DNA of 64,000 bases from JAIEOG01 sp964519985. Its GTDB lineage: Bacteria > Bdellovibrionota > FAC87 > UBA2466. Within the stretch, counting starts at the first letter, position 1. Every line of letters begins with the position of its first letter. This document shows positions 26,601 through 33,631 of this stretch, piece after piece. A program made the position numbers and the translations under genes. The notes under the pieces were generated by a model. The model made no database searches, had not been told where the DNA came from, and was given only the letters and a program-made list of their open reading frames with translations. Location: assembly GCA_964519985.1 (NCBI GenBank), contig CAZFMF010000009.1, positions 1 to 64,000 on the forward strand. The letters are read 5' to 3'.

Positions 26601-26725
26601 AGTGAGGGCAGCAGCGTGCTTAAAGTCTGAAATGGAACCGAGGGAACTTCCGTGGCCCGTTCGATGATTTGGGCAATGGCGGGATCATCATCTAATACTA
26701 AGTGATGCGCCTTTCCGGTTTTCAT
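23648..26725 (-). CDS. Hybrid histidine kinase containing an OmpR-type DNA-binding domain
   Basis: 1025 residues, no membrane segment. In order: receiver (Asp53 in FVDIHLG), OmpR/PhoB winged helix (about 133-228, TNLLTCLIEQKG, LDRKVYEVRKAIEELG, YGEGYKL), second receiver (Asp307 in VLLDLTLP), HisKA with His409 (MSHEIRTPMNAIIG), HATPase (NLVGNAVKF, DTGEGI, GTGLGLAIS), a degenerate receiver-like segment, a third receiver (ILMDCSMPEMDG), and HPt with His968 (SQSHRLKGLALNLG). It thus fuses a whole response regulator with DNA-binding output to the front of a BarA-like phosphorelay kinase. It precedes the che operon, which seems to have its own promoter. Confidence 0.92.
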   Translation of the reverse strand: MKTGKAHHLVLDDDPAIAQIIERATEVPSVPFQTLSTLLPSLGRLKPLACFVDIHLGNDGPGESGLEVIPILRRQWPQTPILVMTSDSTAEAIEGALAAGADDFLRKPIHSKELRARLQARLEEKARLHVRETLRIGDLSLNVAHQSLSAQGRTIYLSPTATNLLTCLIEQKGISVKRELLKRKVWGRLSLSDNALDRKVYEVRKAIEELGSSVQIECIYGEGYKLAAETKTASAPTTSLRPRLPERPIPAKIQVLLVEDRPADAVLVREALRKGDGVNTFDLKRGETLKEGLDILAKGGIDIVLLDLTLPDSTGVETFRRFVEQDPNVPIVVLSGVSDEKLANETVTMGAQDFLPKGEIGAISLAKTIRYALSRFQVGVLEKSALREKQSQLEKLSELKSQFLANMSHEIRTPMNAIIGMTSLLHQTKLNADQTECVSIIRSASETLLHVINDILDFSKIQSGKVELEKTEFDLRNLVEEAIDLLGMSACEKNLPLFTSLDPQLPSRVVGDPTRLRQVLVNLVGNAVKFTAEGAVTIRVSQTPDGSTLRFEIKDTGEGIREEEKPRLFEVFNQANLSTTKRFGGTGLGLAISKQLVELMKGKIGFESTFGVGTTFSFEIPLQVGVNKGFAPRPVLTDKHLAVYCEDPLQSAFLCDQLQRRGMKTTKLESEAALLTQLGAQSGSDLTLIGCSSEKVAADLLEKTGGVTPGSALLWIVAKSMVPSPRWEGKNVLGVPYRQSKLYEVVANLLGYPSENASPEVSTQKVPPILLQLPLLVAEDNQINQRVIRRLLEKLSISADFVANGIEAVIAAESGKYAAILMDCSMPEMDGWTASLKLREQGNELPIIAMTANAFKEDRDRCLACGMNEYLAKPIRLEDLENVFHLLWPEKEGATTSRVRSGPKKPAGPLQLLNLQRVRDVNSLDADEDDEFIRELMQLFRETAPETFTNIIRVLAEGDCARIKSQSHRLKGLALNLGAERLADVCARLEAFGADSQVTLAREMESSLNAEWKDLLAALSEQLAT

Positions 26726-26775
26726 TAGTTCCTTACGCCTTTCGGTTTCTGAATTCTGATGGTCCTATCAGTTAA

Positions 26776-26880
26776 GGGGTCAGGGGAGGGCGTCCCCCCA
26801 TTTTGTATCAAGCAGGATTCCCAGTTTACCACTCGGGCCGCGAACTGACCCCGGAATATTGGCCCGCGAGAGGACGCCCT
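26776..26880 (-). repeat. Crossed inverted repeats in a 366-base intergenic region
   Basis: The gap 26726-27091 holds no gene that I can support. It contains GGGGTCAG (26776-26783) matching CTGACCCC (26845-26852), and AGGGCGTCC (26787-26795) matching GGACGCCCT (26872-26880), plus CGGGCC/GGCCCG (26834-26839 and 26861-26866). The two longer pairs interleave rather than nest, the layout of an H-type pseudoknot. They lie in the leader of the hybrid kinase gene at 26725. Possible structured 5' leader or small RNA; unproven. Confidence 0.4.
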
Positions 26881-27091
26881 TGCTGACATCTAGACTCGGA
26901 TACGCTCATCAACGATCCTCCTTCCAACTCACGTTCTATCTACGTTCTAATCTTAACGTTGTTTTCTGCCCGGGAAAATGACGACAAAACGCCGGGGATT
27001 CCGATTTATCGGGCGACCGCATAAGTACGCAGCTTATCAAGTATAAATTGGGTGGCTTATTGAAATTCTGTGGCGCAAATCAGAATTGTGT

Positions 27092-27463
27092 TTAGCCGCG
27101 GACGGACAGGGACACGGCCCGCAAAAGAATTTTTTGGGGACCTTCCGATTTCGGCACGCTGCACACAATGGAGGAAGGCAGAGAAAGCCGTGAGGGGAGT
27201 TTACCGTACGAAGTCACGAGGAGGGTGGGCAGGGCATACCGAGCTTCTTCCATTCCTCGCACGACTTGGGCGCCGGTTACGTTTTGCAGGTCGTAATCGA
27301 TGATAAGAAGTTCGAAGACGCCGCGAACTTTGCCCGCCGATAAAGGTCTGGGCGACGTCAAATGGGTCAACGCAATGCCTCCCTCTCTTGCCACCCGCAC
27401 CAAGATGGCCCCAAATAGCTCGTCGTCATCCACGAGAAGTATCTTTGGCGCCAAGGAGAGCAT
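27092..27463 (-). CDS. Stand-alone receiver protein, tandem paralog 5
   Basis: 123 residues, receiver domain only. LLVDDDELF supplies the acid pocket, the phospho-acceptor Asp is in LLIIDYDLQNVTG, the switch residue is Thr in LLVTSYG, and the Lys is in SVPKSEGPQ. It shares the IDY-x-L and LxV motifs with its four upstream neighbours, which mark one divergent subfamily. It is the last of five tandem genes on this strand, 6 bases after the previous one. No output domain and no adjacent kinase, so the phosphodonor is unknown. Confidence 0.85.
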   Translation of the reverse strand: MLSLAPKILLVDDDELFGAILVRVAREGGIALTHLTSPRPLSAGKVRGVFELLIIDYDLQNVTGAQVVRGMEEARYALPTLLVTSYGKLPSRLSLPSSIVCSVPKSEGPQKILLRAVSLSVRG

Positions 27464-27469
27464 GGGAGG

Positions 27470-27931
27470 CTACGTTTTCTCGCGACGGAATTGCAAAGCC
27501 GTCTCTAGAATCGCGTGCGGCCCCCGTCCCTTGTTGAGGTAAAATCGGACGTTTTCCGGCCAAGCTTCGTTTTCCAAAACACATTCTTGCCTTTGGCTTA
27601 CCAGTACCGTCGGTGTCGCACCCAAGAGTTGGGCCAGCCGAACCCCTCTCATATTGTCGGCCATTCCGTCGAGGTAGTAGTCGATGACGGCGGCGTCGAA
27701 GGTATTTGGGACGGCGGCAACCTCGACTTCGGCCATCGAACTGCAATAAGTCACCGAGATATTTTCCTTGCTGGCGGCATGCGCCACTTGTTTCAGAAAC
27801 AAGGGGTCGTCGTCGACAAGCAGAACGCTTGGCCGGTGTGGGGCAGTTTTAGGCCGATAGTTGATATCCAATTCCGCCAGTTGGGTGAGCGTCTCGTTTC
27901 TGATCTCCCCATCCTTGATATGCAATCGCAT
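27470..27931 (-). CDS. Stand-alone receiver protein, tandem paralog 4
   Basis: 153 residues from the ATG at 27931, chosen because AAGGAGG lies just upstream; a start at 28024 would add residues unlike the paralogs. A 40-residue N-terminal extension (MRLHIKDGEIRNETLTQLAE) precedes the receiver: LLVDDDPLFLKQV, Asp in AAVIDYYLDG, Ser in VLVSQRQ, and Lys in FYLNKGRGPHAIL. The extension may bind a partner. Same subfamily as its neighbours. Confidence 0.85.
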   Translation of the reverse strand: MRLHIKDGEIRNETLTQLAELDINYRPKTAPHRPSVLLVDDDPLFLKQVAHAASKENISVTYCSSMAEVEVAAVPNTFDAAVIDYYLDGMADNMRGVRLAQLLGATPTVLVSQRQECVLENEAWPENVRFYLNKGRGPHAILETALQFRREKT

Positions 27932-28036
27932 AGAACCTCCTTTTTTAGCTTTGAAGATCTCGGACAAACAAAAAATATCGGTGAAATCGATTCGCGATTT
28001 CGGATCTGGATCGATAACCCACATACGTTGACCCTT

Positions 28037-28729
28037 TCACACTTTTCCCCCCTGCACGGTCAGCAGTGAGAACTCTACGGCGGCATTGGTCGGGGCTTTA
28101 TCCCATCTCCACGATCGACTCGTTTCGGTCGGCGCAAACAGCAAAGCGGCTCCCAGAGCGATCGCGGCGATGAGAATCGCGATAAGACTGGGCCACTTAA
28201 CCTCCGGGCTAGTCAGGAGGTCCGGCAAAGAGGGCGGCGGCTGTGCGGGATGGAATAACGTTTTCCATCGGCAAGTCAGCATGGCTTCGGCTAAGAGGGT
28301 TTGGATGCCCTGCTCCTTGTGTACGAAGGTCCGAATGCCGGCGGGCCAAGCATCGCCGCTGATCTTGCGCGCCTCGGTGTTACTTACCAGGACCACCGGT
28401 ATTTCGGGGCCGATGAAATGAGATAGCTGGAAGCCGGTTAGCTCGCCGAAAAAGTAATCCAGGATCGCCACGTCAAACCCTTTGCGATCGTTCAAGCTCG
28501 TGATCTCGCCGAAGGTTTTGCAGACGGTGATATCCAGATTCATTTTTTTGGCCGCTCTTTTTACCGCCTTGCAATACAGCGGGTCATCATCGACCAAAAG
28601 AATGCGCGGGCACACTGCTTCCTGAGCACTTTGACCCGCAAAGAGCCATGCTGAATCCATGGACCAAGGCCCTTGTATATTCCCTTCGGGGCCGATCACC
28701 GGAGCGACTGCTGCTTTTAGATTAAGCAT
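28037..28729 (-). CDS. Membrane-anchored receiver protein, tandem paralog 3
   Basis: 230 residues from the ATG at 28729, preceded by AAGGAAGGG. A receiver (LLVDDDPLYCKAV, Asp in VAILDYFFGELTG, Ser in VLVSNTEA, Lys in FVHKEQGIQTLL) is followed by a Pro-rich linker and one membrane helix (WPSLIAILIAAIALGAALLF) with a short charged tail. A receiver tethered by a C-terminal membrane helix is unusual. The N-terminal 45 residues are an extension lacking in simple receivers. It is the middle gene of the tandem array. Confidence 0.82.
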   Translation of the reverse strand: MLNLKAAVAPVIGPEGNIQGPWSMDSAWLFAGQSAQEAVCPRILLVDDDPLYCKAVKRAAKKMNLDITVCKTFGEITSLNDRKGFDVAILDYFFGELTGFQLSHFIGPEIPVVLVSNTEARKISGDAWPAGIRTFVHKEQGIQTLLAEAMLTCRWKTLFHPAQPPPSLPDLLTSPEVKWPSLIAILIAAIALGAALLFAPTETSRSWRWDKAPTNAAVEFSLLTVQGGKV

Positions 28730-28733
28730 CCCA

Positions 28734-29144
28734 CTACCCTTCCTTTCTTTTCCGCTGTTGGTGAGCCCCAATTGCCGAAACCAAAATGGAGTATGGACCG
28801 GCGCCTTTGTTGAGCGCACGAAAGATCCAATCGGAAGCCGATCCGCGACTTTCGATTTTGGGAAGATGACTGACCAGAAGCACCGGGACTTTGCGGTGCA
28901 ATCGCTCCAAGTACTGACAAAGCTGAACTCCGGTTACCCTCCCTAAATCGTAGTCAATAATCGCGACGTCGAAATCCAAATTGGGAAGCTCGCGATAAGC
29001 GTCGGACGGATAGCAAAACGTCGTTAAGCGAACCCGTTGCGAGGCGGCGACCTTTTCCAGCAGTTTGGCAAAAATCGGATCGTCATCGACCAGCACAAAA
29101 TGGGGCATCACGATTTTTCCGTCTTCTTGTAATTTTGCTTCCAT
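28734..29144 (-). CDS. Stand-alone receiver protein, tandem paralog 2
   Basis: 136 residues from the ATG at 29144 (AAGGGAG upstream); an in-frame alternative at 29165 overlaps the previous gene. Receiver residues: VLVDDDPIFAKLL, phospho-acceptor Asp in VAIIDYDLGRVTG, Ser in VLLVSHLP, and Lys in RALNKGAGPYSIL. NKGxGP around the conserved Lys is shared with paralog 4. It is 4 bases from the next gene downstream, so clearly in the same operon. Confidence 0.85.
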   Translation of the reverse strand: MEAKLQEDGKIVMPHFVLVDDDPIFAKLLEKVAASQRVRLTTFCYPSDAYRELPNLDFDVAIIDYDLGRVTGVQLCQYLERLHRKVPVLLVSHLPKIESRGSASDWIFRALNKGAGPYSILVSAIGAHQQRKRKEG

Positions 29145-29146
29145 CA

Positions 29147-29641
29147 CTACTCCCTTCTCGCCCACGTCTCGGGATTCGGGTTCACGGTTTTGATGGCTTC
29201 ATCCAAAATCGCAGAAATTCCGATTCGCTTGTTGACGAAGCGACGAACGGAGTTGGGAAAGGGGGATGCGTTGACGATACCCCGGTCAGTGTTGCTGATC
29301 AAAACCACGGGGGTGGCTTCAAAAACCGACGCAATGTCGGTACCCCGGAGATAGCTCTTCATGTCGTCTAGGTAGTAGTCCACCACGGCAATATCGAAGA
29401 GTCGCGAATCGGACATGGTGTCCACCTCGCGAAGCGAACTACATACGGTCACATCAATCTGCCGTTTTGCGGCAATTCTGCGTACCTGGGCTCGAAAAAG
29501 CGGATCGTCGTCAATCACCAGAATATGGGGCGACTTGGCGAGCGCGGGTAGAACCGTCAGCACTTCATTCTTCATCTTTTCCGTGCCGTCGACGGCCTCT
29601 TCGCTCTCGATTCCACTCTCTTTGTCGATGTCATAGCTCAT
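29147..29641 (-). CDS. Stand-alone receiver protein, tandem paralog 1
   Basis: 164 residues, first of the five. An acidic N-terminal extension (residues 1-36, Glu/Asp-rich) precedes the receiver: LVIDDDPLFRAQV, Asp in IAVVDYYLDDM, Ser in VVLISNTDRG, and Lys in RFVNKRIGISAIL. The extension sequences of the paralogs do not resemble each other, which suggests different partners. The start ATG at 29641 follows AAGGAG. Upstream 29642-29840 has no gene and presumably holds the promoter of the array. Confidence 0.86.
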   Translation of the reverse strand: MSYDIDKESGIESEEAVDGTEKMKNEVLTVLPALAKSPHILVIDDDPLFRAQVRRIAAKRQIDVTVCSSLREVDTMSDSRLFDIAVVDYYLDDMKSYLRGTDIASVFEATPVVLISNTDRGIVNASPFPNSVRRFVNKRIGISAILDEAIKTVNPNPETWARRE

Positions 29642-29840
29642 AAACTCTCCTTGTTCGCGTAGGAACGTTTCTCCATCTACGGTTTGAGTTTAGAAGCTGG
29701 GTGGGTGGGAAAAATCGCGTGAGTGTCGGCAATACCGCGCAGTTTCCTCGGGGCCGGAAAACTTAGGAGGCGGCGGAACTTAGAGCAAATGAGACCCTGA
29801 TAATGACGATCTGGTCAGTCTATCGTGGAGTGATGCCCAG

Positions 29841-30737
29841 CTATTTCTCGCAACCAAGTAATTCCGCTTCAAGACTGCTCAACTGACCGGTAAATGCCTT
29901 CTCGAGGGGCTTACGGGAGCCGTCTTCCTGCAGGCCAGATTCGAGCAGCAGGTACTTTTGTCCGGGCATCAAGTTGAAACGCAGCTGTGGGGTGTGGCCA
30001 GAAAAATTCTCGCGAAAAGGCGGTACGATTCTGTCGTCAGAGAAAAAAGCAGCAATTCGGTTCGAAAAGCCATCACCGATACTTTGGGTGGCGTGGATTC
30101 GCCGCAGCAGCCTAACTTGTTCCTTCACATCCGCGAGATTGGACCGTACTGCCAGAGCGCATGGAACGGCCGAACCGAGGGCGCTAGGGTTCCAGTGGAA
30201 AAGCAGGCGCGAATGATCCAGCGCTGCTAGCGGCGCCGGCCGACCCAGTTCCAAGAGTTGGGTGCGTCCCGTTGTGTAGAGAGGCGAGAGTGAGGCGGTG
30301 CCGTGGCAAGCCACCTTGTAGCCCGGGCCGGAGAAAGTTTTGGACCACTTTCCACCGGCGCGAATGTCTTTTACGTTCAGCCTAACGTCAGAAACTTCTA
30401 AGGGCGTATAGTGATGAAAATAGCCTTCGTCGGCCCGATCTTCGGTGAAGGCATTCATCGAGATCTGGAAGTTGATGGCGTTAGCCTGCTGCAATAAGTC
30501 ATCGCCACTGGAGAGAAGCTCCGCGCGCATCCATAAGTTGGCCGGCTGCTTGGTATTGGGGTCGGTCACCCTGATTCCCATGGGTGAGCTGAGCACCCGG
30601 CGGTTCACGGAATCCAGATCGTAAAAATATATCCCGCCCTTTTTCTCACTTTCGCAAAAGACCGTAACGCCTTGAATGCCCGATCCCGCGAATGCCGAGA
30701 AACTAAATAAATAAGCAAGCGCGATGAGATACTTCAC
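29841..30737 (-). CDS. Secreted protein of unknown function
   Basis: 298 residues from a GTG at 30737; an in-frame upstream start at 30758 is the alternative. A signal peptide (KYLIALAYLFSFSAFA) precedes a mature domain with three cysteines (FCESEKK, VACHGTA, PCALAV) and one near the end (LLGCEK), possibly two disulfides. Much of it looks beta-rich. No enzyme motif. It is divergent from the N-hydroxylase operon, which begins 157 bases away, so the two share an upstream region, but nothing links their roles. Confidence 0.6.
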   Translation of the reverse strand: MKYLIALAYLFSFSAFAGSGIQGVTVFCESEKKGGIYFYDLDSVNRRVLSSPMGIRVTDPNTKQPANLWMRAELLSSGDDLLQQANAINFQISMNAFTEDRADEGYFHHYTPLEVSDVRLNVKDIRAGGKWSKTFSGPGYKVACHGTASLSPLYTTGRTQLLELGRPAPLAALDHSRLLFHWNPSALGSAVPCALAVRSNLADVKEQVRLLRRIHATQSIGDGFSNRIAAFFSDDRIVPPFRENFSGHTPQLRFNLMPGQKYLLLESGLQEDGSRKPLEKAFTGQLSSLEAELLGCEK

Positions 30738-30894
30738 CAGAACCCCCAATGGTTCCAACGTTCATGCCGGTGCTTGAAGTTGTCAATCGTCCGAAAGTTT
30801 TGGCGGCCGTAAACGTTAGCAGGAGTGGTTTATCAGTCGGAGCGGGACTTGCTTAACGCCGGCGTGGGCGCTACTCCTACCCTTTGGGGGGCGT

Positions 30895-32277
30895 TTGGGC
30901 ATTTCCAACGAAAAACGTAGCCAGGTAAATAGCGAGCCGATACTGGGCATTATCGGTGCGGGCCCGAAGGCGTTAGCCATTGCGGCCAAAAACACCGTCT
31001 TGCGCCGACTCGGGTTTCGTACCCCGCGTATCTATATTTTTGAAAAAAGCAGTGTCGCCCACCACTGGAAACCCGAAGCGGCGCTCACGAATGGAAAACA
31101 GCCACTCGGGACCGGCCCGGAAAAAGACGTCGGTTTTCCGTATTACTCTTTTTGCTGGGGCGACAGTTTCAATCGCAAAGTGAACTACCTAATGCAGGAG
31201 TTCTCCTGGCAAAATTTTCTGATCGCGAACCACGAATACAGTGATTGGATCGATCGCGGCCGTTCGGCACCGAGCCATGACGATTGGGCGAACTATCTCA
31301 ACTGGGTCTATCGAAGGGTCGAAGCAGAAGTGGAACTGATTCACGCGGAAGTGCTAAGTGTGGATCGCCTTGGCGAGCAGTGGCGAGTCGAATTGCGGCC
31401 AGAATCGGGCGGCAACACGATTCAAATCTGTGAAGGGTTGGTTTTTACGGGGCCGGGCGATTCTCTGGTTCCCCCGGGGGTGGCCAATCACCCGCGCGTT
31501 CTGAGCACGCAGGATTTCTGGAAGAGCTACCGCAGTTATTGTGGGATCGATCGGGCCTCATTTGCCTTGGTCGGGTCGGGTGAAACCGCGGCGACGATTG
31601 CGGTCGTACTCGGCAAATCGAATCCGAATATCCATATCGACATTGTCTCACCGCACGCGATGGCGTACTCACGCGGCGAAAGCTATCCGGAAAATCATCT
31701 CTTCACCGACCCGTTTCAAGGGAATTGGCTGCAGCTCACCTATGAAGATCGGCGTAATTTTATGACGCGCACCGATCGCGGTGTTTTCTCCTTGGCGACG
31801 AAAGCGGAGCTGGATCACTTGCGGAATATTGAAATCGTTCCCGGTATGTTTCGCGGCGTGGAATGCGATTCGCTCGATCAATTGTTGGTCAACATCGAGT
31901 ACAACGCGGATCAAGAAAAACGGATTTACGACTATGTCGTCCTCTCTTTCGGCTTCGATCATATGGCGTTTGTCCGCCGTTTGTTGACGTCCGAGACGAA
32001 AAATTGGCTCCGGGAAAATGCGGAACTCGGTGAGCTGCGCCACCGCGAAGTGGAAGAGAAAATCGATGGCTGCCTGACGGTCGCCGGCTTGAAACCCTAC
32101 TTACATCTACCCATGCTGGCCGGGTTGCAGCAGGGACCGGGCTTCGCCAATTTAAGCTGTCTGGGTCGGCTCTCCGATCACGTTTTGGCCCAGTACATCT
32201 CCATTAAAACTGCCCCGGCAACGCATCAGCCGATCCTGGGCGGAGTCGAAGACTTTTTGGGACATGAAGGATTCTAA
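30895..32277 (+). CDS. FAD/NADPH-dependent amine N-hydroxylase (lysine/ornithine N-monooxygenase type)
   Basis: 460 residues starting with TTG at 30895, 5 bases after a G-run that can pair with 16S rRNA. The FAD motif is GIIGAGPKALAIA (residues 18-30), the NADPH motif LVGSGETAAT (225-234), and the C-terminal FANLSCLGRLSDHVL is typical of the SidA/IucD/PvdA family. These enzymes oxidise the side-chain amine of Lys or Orn to N-hydroxy. Beside a cupin-MetRS fusion, the known counterpart is the lysine N6-hydroxylase of hydrazine pathways (Spb38 type). It overlaps the MATE gene by 14 bases. Substrate choice is inferred. Confidence 0.88.
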   Translation: MGISNEKRSQVNSEPILGIIGAGPKALAIAAKNTVLRRLGFRTPRIYIFEKSSVAHHWKPEAALTNGKQPLGTGPEKDVGFPYYSFCWGDSFNRKVNYLMQEFSWQNFLIANHEYSDWIDRGRSAPSHDDWANYLNWVYRRVEAEVELIHAEVLSVDRLGEQWRVELRPESGGNTIQICEGLVFTGPGDSLVPPGVANHPRVLSTQDFWKSYRSYCGIDRASFALVGSGETAATIAVVLGKSNPNIHIDIVSPHAMAYSRGESYPENHLFTDPFQGNWLQLTYEDRRNFMTRTDRGVFSLATKAELDHLRNIEIVPGMFRGVECDSLDQLLVNIEYNADQEKRIYDYVVLSFGFDHMAFVRRLLTSETKNWLRENAELGELRHREVEEKIDGCLTVAGLKPYLHLPMLAGLQQGPGFANLSCLGRLSDHVLAQYISIKTAPATHQPILGGVEDFLGHEGF

Positions 32278-33631
32278 GCCGCCGCTCCTGACCGAAGTGA
32301 GCGCGATGGCGCGGTTTGCGTTTCCAATTGTGTTGGCGCAAGTCGGCACATTGACCATGGGTATCGTCGATACGGTGCTAGTGGGACGGCTAGGAGCCGA
32401 GGCGCTCGGCGGCGTGGGAGCATCGCGCTCGGTTTTTGCAGTTTCATTTATTTTTCTAAGCGGGATCCTAGCTTCGCTCGATACGCTGGCCTCGCAGGCG
32501 GCCGGATCCGATGACCGCCGTGGGCTCCTCGACCTCCTCCTGCAGGCATTGGGCTTCTCACTCTTTCTGTCCTTGATTGCCGTTCCGGTGGTCTATGCCG
32601 CCGGTGTTTGGGTGCCGGGCTGGGTGATGCAGTCGGCACTCGTGGCTTCGGCGAGCGACTACCTAAAGATTTCCGCGTTGGGAATTCCGGCGATGCTTTG
32701 TTTCGTTGTCCTGCAACGTTATTGGCAAGCCCGCGGCAATACGGTCGTCGTCCTCATCGTGGTGCTGGTGGCGAACGTCGTAAATTACTACGCGAATCTC
32801 GCTTGGATCGAAGGCCGCTATGGATTTCCCGCCCTGGGTGTCGCCGGATCGGCGCACGCGACCAACGTGGCCCGCGTTTTTATGTTGGTGTGCATGCTCA
32901 TTTTCACCGCCCACTACCTCATGCGCGAGAGGCTGCGCTGGTCGAGTCTCATCAGAAAGGCGATTCCGAATCCGGCGATCTACCGCGGCATGATGCGACT
33001 GGGGCTGCCGGTGGGAGGGCAGCTAGTTTTCGAAACCGCGGCCTTCAGTGTCACCGCCATTTTCGCTTCGCACTTGGGTGCGGTGGAAGCTTCGGCCCAC
33101 CACATTGTCGTCATGATTATTTCTTTCACCTATATGTTCCCTTTGGGGCTTGGCTCGGCCGCGGCTTATCGCGTGGGATTTTACGTTGGGGCGGGAAATC
33201 CCGAGCAAGCCCGTCGCAGTGGGTGGATTGCGACCGCTGTCGGCACGGTGATTATGACTTTGAGTTCGCTGGTGCTGATCGCCGCGCCGGACTTGATTCT
33301 TGGCTGGTTTACTCAGGACCCGCAAATTATCACCATGGCGCGCAAGGTGCTTTTCTGGGGGGCGCTTTTTCAGATTGCCGATGCAGTCCAGATTTGTGCC
33401 GCCGGCGCGCTCCGCGGCATCGGTGAAACGCGCTCGCCGATGATTGCGAATGCCATCGGCTATTACCCCATCGGACTCGTGGGCGGCTTCGTTCTGTGTT
33501 TTGGTTTTGGATGGGGATTGCCCGGTATTTGGCTGGGGTTGGCATTGGGGCTAGGCTACATCGCGGTCAAAAATCTCTCCGCCTGGTACAACGCTTCGGT
33601 CCCGCCGCCGCTCGCCCTGGAGACGAAATGA
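32264..33631 (+). CDS. MATE-family efflux transporter
   Basis: 455 residues with about 12 hydrophobic helices. FPIVLAQVGTLTMGIVDTVL, the first-helix signature of MATE proteins, is present, as is VGFYVGAGNPEQARRSGW in the loop after helix 7. It uses a sodium or proton gradient to expel small, often cationic, molecules. It lies between the N-hydroxylase (14-base overlap) and a flavin oxidase (ATGA overlap), so it is co-translated with biosynthetic genes and most likely exports the product or protects the producer. Confidence 0.93.
   Translation: MKDSKPPLLTEVSAMARFAFPIVLAQVGTLTMGIVDTVLVGRLGAEALGGVGASRSVFAVSFIFLSGILASLDTLASQAAGSDDRRGLLDLLLQALGFSLFLSLIAVPVVYAAGVWVPGWVMQSALVASASDYLKISALGIPAMLCFVVLQRYWQARGNTVVVLIVVLVANVVNYYANLAWIEGRYGFPALGVAGSAHATNVARVFMLVCMLIFTAHYLMRERLRWSSLIRKAIPNPAIYRGMMRLGLPVGGQLVFETAAFSVTAIFASHLGAVEASAHHIVVMIISFTYMFPLGLGSAAAYRVGFYVGAGNPEQARRSGWIATAVGTVIMTLSSLVLIAAPDLILGWFTQDPQIITMARKVLFWGALFQIADAVQICAAGALRGIGETRSPMIANAIGYYPIGLVGGFVLCFGFGWGLPGIWLGLALGLGYIAVKNLSAWYNASVPPPLALETK

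Noticed and set aside
30895..32277. Siderophore biosynthesis N-hydroxylase
   Set aside because: No NRPS, NIS synthetase or receptor genes are present; the cupin-MetRS gene indicates the hydrazine use instead.
32608..33426. Long second plus-strand frame inside the MATE gene
   Set aside because: It overlaps the MATE frame fully and shows shadow composition (Arg, Gly, His).
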